A stretch of DNA of 64,000 nucleotides from CAJBVW01 sp964457335 (GTDB lineage: Bacteria > Myxococcota_A > UBA796 > SXON01). Where the stretch lies: assembly GCA_964457335.1 (NCBI GenBank), contig CAYWGD010000028.1:1-64000 (forward strand), given 5' to 3'. The notes under the pieces were generated by a model. The model searched no databases and was not told the origin of the DNA. It saw nothing but the letters and a program-made list of their open reading frames with translations. The position numbers and the translations under genes were made by a program. Below, in pieces: positions 11,174 to 20,477 of this stretch (position 1 is its first letter; every line of letters starts with the position of its first letter).

Positions 11174-12516
11174 GTGACCTCCTCCTCGGTCGGCACGCGC
11201 TCCTCCTCGAGGAACGTCACCGTGACCTCGGTGATGCGCCGCCCGTCCACGCCGGAGACGTGGAACTTCAGGCCGTTCCACTGCACCTCGTCGCCCTTCT
11301 TCGGCGCCGCGCCCAGCTGGTGGAACACGAAGCCGCCGAGGGTCGTGTAGTCGCCCTCGGGCAGCGCGACGGAGAAGCGGGCGTCGAAGTCCTCGATGTC
11401 GATCGCGGCCTTCACCGCCCAGACGTTCTCCTGCAGCTTGATCGCGTCCTTCTCGTCGGCGTCGCTCTCGTCGAGCACCTCACCGACGAGCTCGGTGAGC
11501 AGGTCGTCGAGCGTGACGAGGCCGGAGATGGAGCCGTGCTCGTCCACCACGATGGCCATGTGGTTGTTCTTCGCGCGGAACTCGCGGAGCAGGTCCTGCG
11601 CGCGCTTGGACGGCGGCACGAACATGGCCGGGTGGAGCAGCTTGAGCAGCTGGCGGGCGTGCGACGGCGGCGCGTCCCGGTGGCGGAGCAGGTCCTTCAC
11701 GAGCAGGATGCCGACGATGTTGTCGGGGTTGCTCTGCCAGAAGGGCACGCGGCTGTAGCGGGCGGTGCGGATCTCCTCGAGGAGCTCCGGCCAGGGCGTC
11801 GTCACCGACAAGGAGAAGATGTCCGGCCGGGGCGTCATGAGCCGGGAGACGGGGAGGTCGCCGAACTCGAAGACGCGGTGGATGATCTCCTGCTCCATCG
11901 GCTGGATGACGCCGCTCTCGCGGCCCTGGTCGATGAGCGTGCGGAGCTGGTCTTCCTGGAGGCTGTCGTGGAGCGGCGCGGGGGAGACGCCGAGGCCCCG
12001 CAGGATGAGGTCGCCGACCCCGGAGAGCACCCAGCGGACCGGGCTCACGAGCTCGTTCCAGAAGGCGAGGGGCCGCGCGATCCGGGCCGCGACGTCGCGG
12101 GAGAAGCGCAGCCCGAGCGTCTTCGGCAGCACGTCGCCGAAGAGGATGAGCACGGGCGCGACGAGCAGGACGTTGAGCCAGGGGTACTCGGGGAACGCGG
12201 CGAGCACGAGCGCGGCCGAGGCCGCGGAGAGCCCGATGTTCGCGAACTCGTTGCCGATGAGGAGCGCGGCCAGGAGCCGCCGGGGCCGATGCAGCAGGTG
12301 CGAGATGATCTCGCCGACGCTGCGGTCCTCCTTGAGGGCTTCCCGGTCGACCTTCTGCAGCGAGAAGAGCGCCGTCTCGCTGATGGAGAAGAACATGCAG
12401 AGGAGCAGCAGCGTCAGCAGCACGCCCGCGGTCACCGGGAGGCCGGCGGACGCGAACGTGGGGAGGTGAAAGCCGACGGCGGAGGCGCTCTGATCGGCGG
12501 CGGACGCGGCGGGCAC
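11170..12516 (-). CDS. CNNM/CorC-family membrane protein (first of pair)
   Basis: About 448 residues. GTG 12516 is the proposed start because it lies just past the thiL stop; the reading frame extends further upstream, but that part lies antisense-like inside thiL. A hydrophobic N-terminus (GVLLTLLLLCMFFSISETALFSL) carries the CNNM SETALF motif. It is followed by DUF21, two CBS motifs (MTPRPDIFSLSV, DEHGSISGLVTLDDLLTELVGEV) and a CorC_HlyC domain (GDYTTLGGFVFHQLGAAP). It is a paralogue of the next gene and overlaps it by four bases. Role inferred: divalent-cation transport or homeostasis. The exact start is uncertain. Confidence 0.83.
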   Translation of the reverse strand: MPAASAADQSASAVGFHLPTFASAGLPVTAGVLLTLLLLCMFFSISETALFSLQKVDREALKEDRSVGEIISHLLHRPRRLLAALLIGNEFANIGLSAASAALVLAAFPEYPWLNVLLVAPVLILFGDVLPKTLGLRFSRDVAARIARPLAFWNELVSPVRWVLSGVGDLILRGLGVSPAPLHDSLQEDQLRTLIDQGRESGVIQPMEQEIIHRVFEFGDLPVSRLMTPRPDIFSLSVTTPWPELLEEIRTARYSRVPFWQSNPDNIVGILLVKDLLRHRDAPPSHARQLLKLLHPAMFVPPSKRAQDLLREFRAKNNHMAIVVDEHGSISGLVTLDDLLTELVGEVLDESDADEKDAIKLQENVWAVKAAIDIEDFDARFSVALPEGDYTTLGGFVFHQLGAAPKKGDEVQWNGLKFHVSGVDGRRITEVTVTFLEEERVPTEEEVT

Positions 12517-12530
12517 GAGGGGCGTGGGAC

Positions 12531-13499
12531 TCAGGGGGCCCCCCTCGTGGAAGGGGCCCTGCTCCGGCCGCGCGGCGCGAAGTGGGTGAACAGGACGGGC
12601 GGCCAGGCTTCGCCGCCCACCAGCCGCACGCCGGGGTGCGCCTGGAGGCACCCGACGCGGGTGACGGAGATCTCGTGCATGGTCGCCAGGGATCGTACCG
12701 CATCCCGCCGGTCGGCGGGCGCGGCGAAGAGCAGTTCGTAGTCCTCGCCGAACGCGACGCGCCACGCGAACGGGCCGTCGCCGGGCACCGCGGCGGCGTC
12801 GACCTCCGCGCCGCAGCCGGAGGCGACGCACATCCGCCCGAGGTCGGTCCGGAGGCCGTCCGAGAGGTCCATCATCGCGGTGGGGAGGCCTTCCTCGGCG
12901 AGCGCCCGGGCGAACGCCACGCGCGGCTCGGGGCGCTGGAGCCAGGCGCGCGCGGCCGGACGAGGGGCGGGGTGCAGGAAGCCCTCGGCGGCGCGGCCGA
13001 GCTCGCCGGTGACCCAGAGGTCGTCGCCGGGGCGCCCGCCGCTCCGGAGGACCGGGTGGGCCGCGTAGCCGCCCACGGTGAGCGAGGCGACGCGGACGGG
13101 CGAGCGCGTGGTGTCGCCGCCCACGAGCGTCACGCCCCAGCGCGCGCACGCGGCCAGCAGGCCGTCCCGGAACCCGGCGAGCCAGGCCCGGTCGAGCGGG
13201 GCGGGGAGGCTCAGCGCGAGCAGCGCCCACTCGGGGCGCCCACCCATGGCCGCCACGTCCGAGACGTTCACGGCCACGAGCTTCCAGCCCACGTCGACGG
13301 CGGAGAGCTTGTCGTCCCAGTGCACGCCCTCGACCATCGTGTCGACGGTCAGGACGCGCCCGTCCGCAAACAGCGCCGCGTCGTCCCCGATCCCCACCCG
13401 GAGCCCCGGCATCCGGCCGGCGCGCACCGCGAACGCCTCGATGACCTGGCCCTCTTCGTCAGGCAGCGGGTCCGGGTCGGGGCCTTCACTGGCCGGCAT
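12531..13499 (-). CDS. thiL: Thiamine-monophosphate kinase
   Basis: 322 residues. Family motifs in order: GIGDDAALF (Mg/ATP site), VNVSDVAAMGG, VGGDTTRSP, MDLSDGLRTDLGRM and GEDYELLF. ThiL phosphorylates thiamine monophosphate to the active cofactor thiamine diphosphate. The ATG at 13499 overlaps the end of the upstream LpoA-like gene by 14 bases. No TPP riboswitch-like element precedes it, so expression probably follows the operon. Assignment is strong. Confidence 0.93.
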   Translation of the reverse strand: MPASEGPDPDPLPDEEGQVIEAFAVRAGRMPGLRVGIGDDAALFADGRVLTVDTMVEGVHWDDKLSAVDVGWKLVAVNVSDVAAMGGRPEWALLALSLPAPLDRAWLAGFRDGLLAACARWGVTLVGGDTTRSPVRVASLTVGGYAAHPVLRSGGRPGDDLWVTGELGRAAEGFLHPAPRPAARAWLQRPEPRVAFARALAEEGLPTAMMDLSDGLRTDLGRMCVASGCGAEVDAAAVPGDGPFAWRVAFGEDYELLFAAPADRRDAVRSLATMHEISVTRVGCLQAHPGVRLVGGEAWPPVLFTHFAPRGRSRAPSTRGAP

Positions 13500-15402
13500 T
13501 CGACGGCTCCGCGGGCTCGGGCGGTTGGAGGGGCCCGACGCCCTCCCTGGTGACCGTGAGCAGGCGCCAGGCGCGCCCGAGCTGGCGGTCCGGGCCGAAG
13601 CCCGTGGTCCCGGCGACCGGGTTGGTGAGCCGGGCGGCGCCGAGGGCGGCCGCGCGGTCGCCTCCCGTGGCCACGATCTGCGCGAGGAGGCGCGTGGTGT
13701 CGTACGCGACCGCCTCGACCACCGTCGCGTCGCCCTTGCCCTTCTCCTTCCAGGCGTCGAGGAAGGTGTCGGTGGGGGCGTCGTCCACGCGCGGGTCGAA
13801 GGCGTCGACGAAGATCGAGTCCTGCACGTAGGCGCCGCCGCGCCGCGCGAGCTCGTCGTTGTTCCAGGCGGAGAGCCCCAGGAGCGGGATCGGCGTGTCC
13901 TCGCGGCGCGCCTTGAAGCGCCCGACGGGGAACTCCTCGAACGCGAGCGCGGCGGCGATGAGCGCCACCCGCTGGTAGTTGTCGGGGATGAAGATGGCGT
14001 CGTACTCGATGATGGGGGGGAGCACGACCTTGTCGGGGTCCTGCTTCGCCTTCTCGGCGTCCTTCTTGAGGCGGGCGTACTCGCTCGCCCGCGCCTTGTA
14101 GTCCTTCTTCCCGAGGAGCTTCACCGGGGCGCGGAAGTCGCTGGCGTTCGGATCGTAGCTCTGGCGGACGGTGACCGTGCCGCCGCGCGCCGTGACCGCG
14201 TCGGTGAAGATGCGGGCCGCGTTCTCGCCGAACGGCGTGGTCGGGTGGAGGATCGCGTAGCGCTTGATCGCGCGGGTGTCGTAGGTCTCCTCCAGGAGCG
14301 CCTCGACCTGCTGCTCGGTGCTCGGGAACGCGCGGTACACCTGGTCGCCGGCGACGAGGACCTCCTCCGAGGAGGTGAGCGTGATCATCGGCACGTGGAT
14401 CGCCTGGGCCGCGGGGGCGCAGACGAGCGCCTCCTCCTTGAGCAGCGGCCCGAGCACGAGGCTCGCGCCCTGCTCGATCGTGGCCTTCTCGAGCGCCTTC
14501 ACGCAGCCCTCGGGGGTGCCGCCGGTGTCGAAGAAGGCGAGGCGGAGCTTGCCGCCGGCGTGCTCGTTGCCGAGCTCGATGGCGGCGCGGAGGTTCGCGG
14601 CGGGCAGCGCGTAGCTGCCGGTGGTGGGGAGCAGCACGGCGACCAGCCCCGGATCGGGCTTCACGCCGGTCGCGGCCCGCCGCTTCGCGTAGTCGGCCTC
14701 CCGCACGAAGGGAGAGTCGGGGAAGGCCTCGGCGAAGCGCGCTGCGAGCTCGCCGGCGCGCGCGAGGTCCCCCGCGGCGACGGCGGCGCGGATCTGCTCG
14801 ATCGCGGCGAGGTCCGCGGGCCCTTCGGAGATCGGCTCGGCCTCCGGCTGCGTCTCGATCGCGACGACGGCCTTGGTCACCCGCCGCTCCACGTCCCGCG
14901 CGGCGGCGGCGTAGGCCAGCGCCTTGTCGGACAGCGCCTTGACGGCGGACTCGTCCGCGCCCTCGGCCGCCTTGGCCTTCGCGAGCAGGACGTACCGGTC
15001 CGCGTTCAGCGTGTCGGGCACGCCGTCGTCGTCGATGAGGGCCAACGTGGCGAGCGCGTTGCCGCTCGCGGACGCGCCCGCGTCGATCACGGTGAGCCCG
15101 AGCACCGCCGGGTCCTTGGCCGGGGAGGCGGGCCACTCCTCGGTGATCCGCTGGAACGCCGCGCGGGCCTCCTCCGCCTGCCCTGCGAGCCGCCGGAGCT
15201 CCGCCGCGTGGAGCAGGATCATCGGCGCGTCCGTGTCGTCGGCGCCTTTCGCCTCGCGCTCCAGGAGCGCGATCGCGGCGGTGCGGTTCCGCATGCCGAG
15301 CGCGTGCTCGACCACGTCCGGGAGGCGCGGCGCGGCGGCGGTGAGGCCGAGGAAGGCGAGGGTCGCCAGCACGTGGGCCAGGCGACGTGTCGAGGGCTTC
15401 AT
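13486..15402 (-). CDS. LpoA-like periplasmic-binding-fold protein
   Basis: 638 residues. An N-terminal signal sequence (RRLAHVLATLAFLGLTAAA) is followed by a helical TPR-like region (~30-245) and a type-1 periplasmic binding domain (~250-620; VAVLLPTTGSYALPAANLRAAIELG, GPLLKEEALVCAP, YAILHPTTPFGENAARIF, YDAIFIPDNYQRVALIAAAL). This TPR plus PBP-I order matches penicillin-binding-protein activator LpoA, which stimulates peptidoglycan synthase PBP1A, though simple ABC substrate-binding roles share the fold. No lipobox Cys is visible, unlike classical LpoA. The ATG overlaps the dnaJ stop (ATGA). Confidence 0.75.
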   Translation of the reverse strand: MKPSTRRLAHVLATLAFLGLTAAAPRLPDVVEHALGMRNRTAAIALLEREAKGADDTDAPMILLHAAELRRLAGQAEEARAAFQRITEEWPASPAKDPAVLGLTVIDAGASASGNALATLALIDDDGVPDTLNADRYVLLAKAKAAEGADESAVKALSDKALAYAAAARDVERRVTKAVVAIETQPEAEPISEGPADLAAIEQIRAAVAAGDLARAGELAARFAEAFPDSPFVREADYAKRRAATGVKPDPGLVAVLLPTTGSYALPAANLRAAIELGNEHAGGKLRLAFFDTGGTPEGCVKALEKATIEQGASLVLGPLLKEEALVCAPAAQAIHVPMITLTSSEEVLVAGDQVYRAFPSTEQQVEALLEETYDTRAIKRYAILHPTTPFGENAARIFTDAVTARGGTVTVRQSYDPNASDFRAPVKLLGKKDYKARASEYARLKKDAEKAKQDPDKVVLPPIIEYDAIFIPDNYQRVALIAAALAFEEFPVGRFKARREDTPIPLLGLSAWNNDELARRGGAYVQDSIFVDAFDPRVDDAPTDTFLDAWKEKGKGDATVVEAVAYDTTRLLAQIVATGGDRAAALGAARLTNPVAGTTGFGPDRQLGRAWRLLTVTREGVGPLQPPEPAEPSNAGQ

Positions 15403-16481
15403 CGGCGGCTCCGGAGGGCTTCGTCCCAGGCCTTGCGTGCCGGGTGGGCCTCGGCACCGAGCCGCTCGCCGAGCGCGGTGACCGCGGCGCGCTGCTCGGC
15501 GGTGAGGGAGGCGGGCACCTCGACGACCACGCGCACGTGCAGGTCGCCCTTGCCCCCGCCGTCGACCGCCGGGAGGCCGCGCCCGGGGAGGCGGAAGGTC
15601 TTGCCGCTCGGCGTGCCCGACGGGATGCGGATCGTCGTGCTCCCGTTCAGGGTGGGCACGGCGAGATCGGCGCCCAGCGCGACCTCGGGGAAGGTCACGG
15701 GCACTTCGCAGAGCAGGTCGGCGCCGCGCCGCCGGAAGATCGCGTGGTCATCGACGTTCACCACAACGTACAGATCACCGGCGGGCCCGGGTGTCGTCCC
15801 CGGGAACGCGGGTGGCTCGTGGCCCTTCTGGCGAAGCTTGAGCTTCTGCCCCGTCGCGACCCCGGGTGGGACCTTCACCTTGAGCTTGTCCTCGATGGGG
15901 TGGCGCCCTTCGCCGCCGCACTTGTCGCACTTCTTGGACGGGACGTAGCCCCGCCCGTCGCAGGTCGCGCACTCGGTGCGCAGGAGCCGCCGCGTGGGCG
16001 ACTTCCCGCTGCCCCCGCACGTCGCGCAGGGGGTGCGGCCCTCGGGGTGGTCGCCCGTGCCGTCGCACTTGCGGCAGCGCACGGTGCGCGGCACGTCCAG
16101 CGTGCGCTCGGCGCCCGTGGCGGCCTCCTCGAGCGAGATCGTGAGGGTGTACTTGATGTCCTCGCCGGCACCGCCGGGGCGGCGCCGCCGGAACAGGCCG
16201 TTGAGCGCGTCCCGGAGGAGCTCGTTGATCTCGTCCGGGTTCGGCGGGCGGCCCGAGGGCGTGTAGAGCGGGCCGAGGCGATCGAAGCGGCTCCGCTGCT
16301 CGGCGTCGCCCAGCACCTCCCACGCCTCGGCGACCTCGCGGAAGCGACGCTCGGCCTCGGCGTCCCCCGGGTTGCGGTCCGGGTGGTACTTCAGCGCCAG
16401 CGTGCGGAACGCCCGCTTGATCTCCTCGGAGCTCGCGTTTCGCGAGACCCCGAGCACGGCATAGTAGTCACGGCGCGCCAC
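15399..16481 (-). CDS. dnaJ: Chaperone DnaJ
   Basis: 360 residues, GTG start with GGAGG about 7 bases upstream. J domain 1-70 with HPD at 33-35 (KYHPDRNPGD); the usual Gly/Phe linker is short and Pro/Gly/Arg-rich. The zinc domain has four Cys motifs (CRKCDGTG, CATCGGSG, CATCDGRG, CDKCGGEG), then the C-terminal substrate-binding domains (GDLYVVVNVDDHAIFRRRGADL). It stimulates DnaK ATPase and delivers unfolded clients. It lies directly downstream of dnaK in a grpE-dnaK-dnaJ operon. An additional promoter may lie in the 87-base gap (GCTATC near 16500). Confidence 0.93.
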   Translation of the reverse strand: MARRDYYAVLGVSRNASSEEIKRAFRTLALKYHPDRNPGDAEAERRFREVAEAWEVLGDAEQRSRFDRLGPLYTPSGRPPNPDEINELLRDALNGLFRRRRPGGAGEDIKYTLTISLEEAATGAERTLDVPRTVRCRKCDGTGDHPEGRTPCATCGGSGKSPTRRLLRTECATCDGRGYVPSKKCDKCGGEGRHPIEDKLKVKVPPGVATGQKLKLRQKGHEPPAFPGTTPGPAGDLYVVVNVDDHAIFRRRGADLLCEVPVTFPEVALGADLAVPTLNGSTTIRIPSGTPSGKTFRLPGRGLPAVDGGGKGDLHVRVVVEVPASLTAEQRAAVTALGERLGAEAHPARKAWDEALRSRR

Positions 16482-16568
16482 GCGCGAACCTCCGGCACCG
16501 ATAGCTAACGCGGACGGGCCCGGTGGAGGTGGCCGAATGCCCAGCGGTGGAGCGCGGCGGGGCCGTCG

Positions 16569-18455
<1,887 letters not shown>

Positions 18456-18508
18456 TTGCGGGGAGCTCCAAGGAGGGGTGCGCTCGGCGCAGTAGGGGAC
18501 CGTAGGGG

Positions 18509-19264
18509 TCAGTCCGAGCCGGGGGGCGGCGCGGAGACGGTGACGCGGGCGGGCCGGAACAGGCGGCCACGGAGGCGGAAACCGGGTTGTACCTCGTCGA
18601 CCACGGTGCCGGGCAGCGCGTCGTCGGTGCGGACGTGCATGACGGCCTCGTGGCACGCGGGGTCGAACAGCACGCCGCGGTCGGCGTCGACGCGCTCGAA
18701 GCCCACGCGCACCAGCAGGCGCTTGAACTGCTCGACGATCATCTGGAGGCCGCCGAGGATCTGCGCGGGATCGCTCACCGCGTGCAGCCAGGCGCGCTCG
18801 ACGTTGTCGAACACGTCGAGCAGCGGGCGCAGCGCGCGGTCCTCGCCGCGCCGCTCGGCCTCGTCCACGTCCTTGCGCGCCCGCGCGCGGAAGCGCTCGA
18901 AGTCGGTGGCGAGGTCCCCGTGCGCCTTCCGCGCGTCGCGGAGCTGGCGATCGAGGTCGTCGCGCGCCTCCGTCACCCGGGCGAGCTCCCGCTCGAGCTT
19001 CCGCAGCTGATCCGCCTGCTCCTGCACCCGGAACTGGAGCCGGCGCTTCTCCTCGTCGGCGGCGGGGGCGCGCGGCGGGGGCTCGAGGTCGAGCTCGACG
19101 ACGTCCCCTCCCTCCGCCGCGGTCTCGGGCTCCTCGTCGTCGGGCGCGCCGGTCCGGTGGCGATCCACCGCGGCGAGCGCCTCTTCGATGAGGCTCGGGT
19201 CGATCTCGATCAGCAGGTCCTCGGGCGCGGGTCGCGACCGGGGAGGCACACTCGACTTGCTCAT
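18509..19264 (-). CDS. grpE: Nucleotide exchange factor GrpE
   Basis: 251 residues. An acidic, variable N-terminal ~75 residues is followed by a long coiled coil (EEKRRLQFRVQEQADQLRKL region) and the C-terminal beta-domain signature FDPACHEAVMHV ... PGTVVDEVQPGFRLRGRLFRP. GrpE releases ADP from DnaK. It is encoded between hemW and dnaK, with 53 bases to dnaK. A CATACT box at the 3-prime end of hemW (minus strand, 19297-19292) could be its own -10. Confidence 0.92.
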   Translation of the reverse strand: MSKSSVPPRSRPAPEDLLIEIDPSLIEEALAAVDRHRTGAPDDEEPETAAEGGDVVELDLEPPPRAPAADEEKRRLQFRVQEQADQLRKLERELARVTEARDDLDRQLRDARKAHGDLATDFERFRARARKDVDEAERRGEDRALRPLLDVFDNVERAWLHAVSDPAQILGGLQMIVEQFKRLLVRVGFERVDADRGVLFDPACHEAVMHVRTDDALPGTVVDEVQPGFRLRGRLFRPARVTVSAPPPGSD

Positions 19265-19288
19265 GACCTTCCGGGTTCGGAGCGTCGG

Positions 19289-20422
19289 TCAGTATGGGCC
19301 ATTCTCCGCCTCCGGGGAAGTACGGGGAGCGTCAGGCGCCTCCTCTAACGCTTCCGCAAGGCGACGTGCAATCGCGTCCGCGACGGGGAAGCCTGCCGGG
19401 GTGAGGCGGATCGATGTGTAGGTCTCGCGTAAGAGACCGGCGCGCGCGAGGCCGGGCTCGACGCGCACGTCCAGGCCGGTACGGGCGCGGAACGCGGCCC
19501 GGTCGACGCCGTCGACGTGGCGCAGCGTGGACCAGAGGAGCTCGTAGCCGAGCGCGTGCGGGGCCGGCCGCTCCGTGGAGGCGAGGGGGTCGGCGGCCGC
19601 GAGGTAGGCGTCGACGTCGGCCACGTTCACCGCCCGCGTCCCGTCCGGCCACCAGGCGTGGGCGCCCACGCCGAGCCCGGCCCAGGGCCGCGCGCGCCAG
19701 TAGTGCTCGTTGTGTCGCGACCGGTGGCCCGCGCGGGCGAAGTTCGAGACCTCGTAGCGCTCGATGCCCGCGGCGCCGAGCGTGTCGACGGCGGCGTCGT
19801 ACATCGCGCGCCAGGTGTCGTCGTCCACGGGCGGCCGCTTCGAGCGGGCGAACGGGGTGCCCTCCTCGATCGTGAGCCCGTAGAGCGACACGTGGTCGGG
19901 CGCGAGGGAGGCGACGACCCCGAGGTCGGCCTCGAAGCGCGCGAGCGACTGGCCCGGGACCGCGAAGATGAGGTCGAAGCTGACGGACTCGAAACCGCTG
20001 GCCTGGGCCTCCTCGACGAGGCGACGCGCGTCGTCCGAGGTGTGCCCGCGACCGAGGCGCCGCGCCACCCAGGGGTCGAAGCTCTGGACCCCCAGGGAGA
20101 GCCGCGTGACGCCGGCGTCCCGGAAGGCGGCGAGCGGGATCGGCTCGCCCGGGTTGGCCTCCAGCGACACCTCCGCCCCCGGGGCCGGGTCGATCGCGCG
20201 GACGATCCGGGCGATCTCGGCGGGCGGCGCCAGGGAGGGCGTGCCGCCGCCGAAGTAGACCGTCGAGGGACGGCCGGGGAACAGCTCCTTGCGGAGCGCC
20301 CACTCGCGCAGCAGCGCGTCCGTGTAGGCGCCGTGCGGGGGCTCGGGCCGCGTCGAGATGGTGAACGCGCAGTACGGGCACTGCCGCCGGCACCAGGGGA
20401 CGTGGACGTAGACCCCGAACAT
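19289..20422 (-). CDS. hemW: HemW-like radical SAM protein
   Basis: 377 residues. The 4Fe-4S Cys are C11, C15, C18 (CRRQCPYC), followed by GGGTPS, the VSLEANPGEP and LSLGVQSFDP motifs, and SNFARAGHRSRHNEHYW, all typical of HemW/oxygen-independent coproporphyrinogen oxidase-like proteins. HemW is thought to be a heme chaperone rather than a CPO enzyme. The Cys pattern (CxxxCxxC followed by A rather than the CPO-type fourth Cys motif) fits HemW. First gene of the minus-strand chaperone run; a TAGAGC box 12 bases before the ATG suggests leaderless transcription. Confidence 0.85.
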   Translation of the reverse strand: MFGVYVHVPWCRRQCPYCAFTISTRPEPPHGAYTDALLREWALRKELFPGRPSTVYFGGGTPSLAPPAEIARIVRAIDPAPGAEVSLEANPGEPIPLAAFRDAGVTRLSLGVQSFDPWVARRLGRGHTSDDARRLVEEAQASGFESVSFDLIFAVPGQSLARFEADLGVVASLAPDHVSLYGLTIEEGTPFARSKRPPVDDDTWRAMYDAAVDTLGAAGIERYEVSNFARAGHRSRHNEHYWRARPWAGLGVGAHAWWPDGTRAVNVADVDAYLAAADPLASTERPAPHALGYELLWSTLRHVDGVDRAAFRARTGLDVRVEPGLARAGLLRETYTSIRLTPAGFPVADAIARRLAEALEEAPDAPRTSPEAENGPY

Positions 20423-20428
20423 CGTCGG

Positions 20429-20471
20429 GCTCTATCAGGTTCGGACCTCGCGAGGCGTGGTGCGTTAGACG
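20429..20471. promoter_or_regulatory. Compact divergent promoter hemW / M16 peptidase
   Basis: Only 55 bases separate the two start codons. Leftward, GATAGA/TAGAGC places its TA 12 bases before the hemW ATG (20434 to 20422). Rightward, TTAGACG places its TA 12 bases before the peptidase ATG (20466 to 20478). Both positions match the leaderless pattern seen elsewhere in the window, though the sixth base of each box is not T. Confidence 0.35.
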
Positions 20472-20477
20472 AGCGGG

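Noticed and set aside
12531..13560. TPP riboswitch upstream of thiL
   Set aside because: thiL overlaps the upstream coding sequence, leaving no leader in which an aptamer could lie.
18456..19310. CIRCE operator controlling grpE-dnaK
   Set aside because: No TTAGCACTC/GAGTGCTAA inverted repeat is present in the short gaps around grpE or dnaK, nor near the second dnaK.
20423..20477. tRNA gene or other RNA in the short divergent gap, and tRNAs elsewhere in the intergenic spaces
   Set aside because: No T-loop GTTCRANNC with matching acceptor stems was found in any intergenic space I read.
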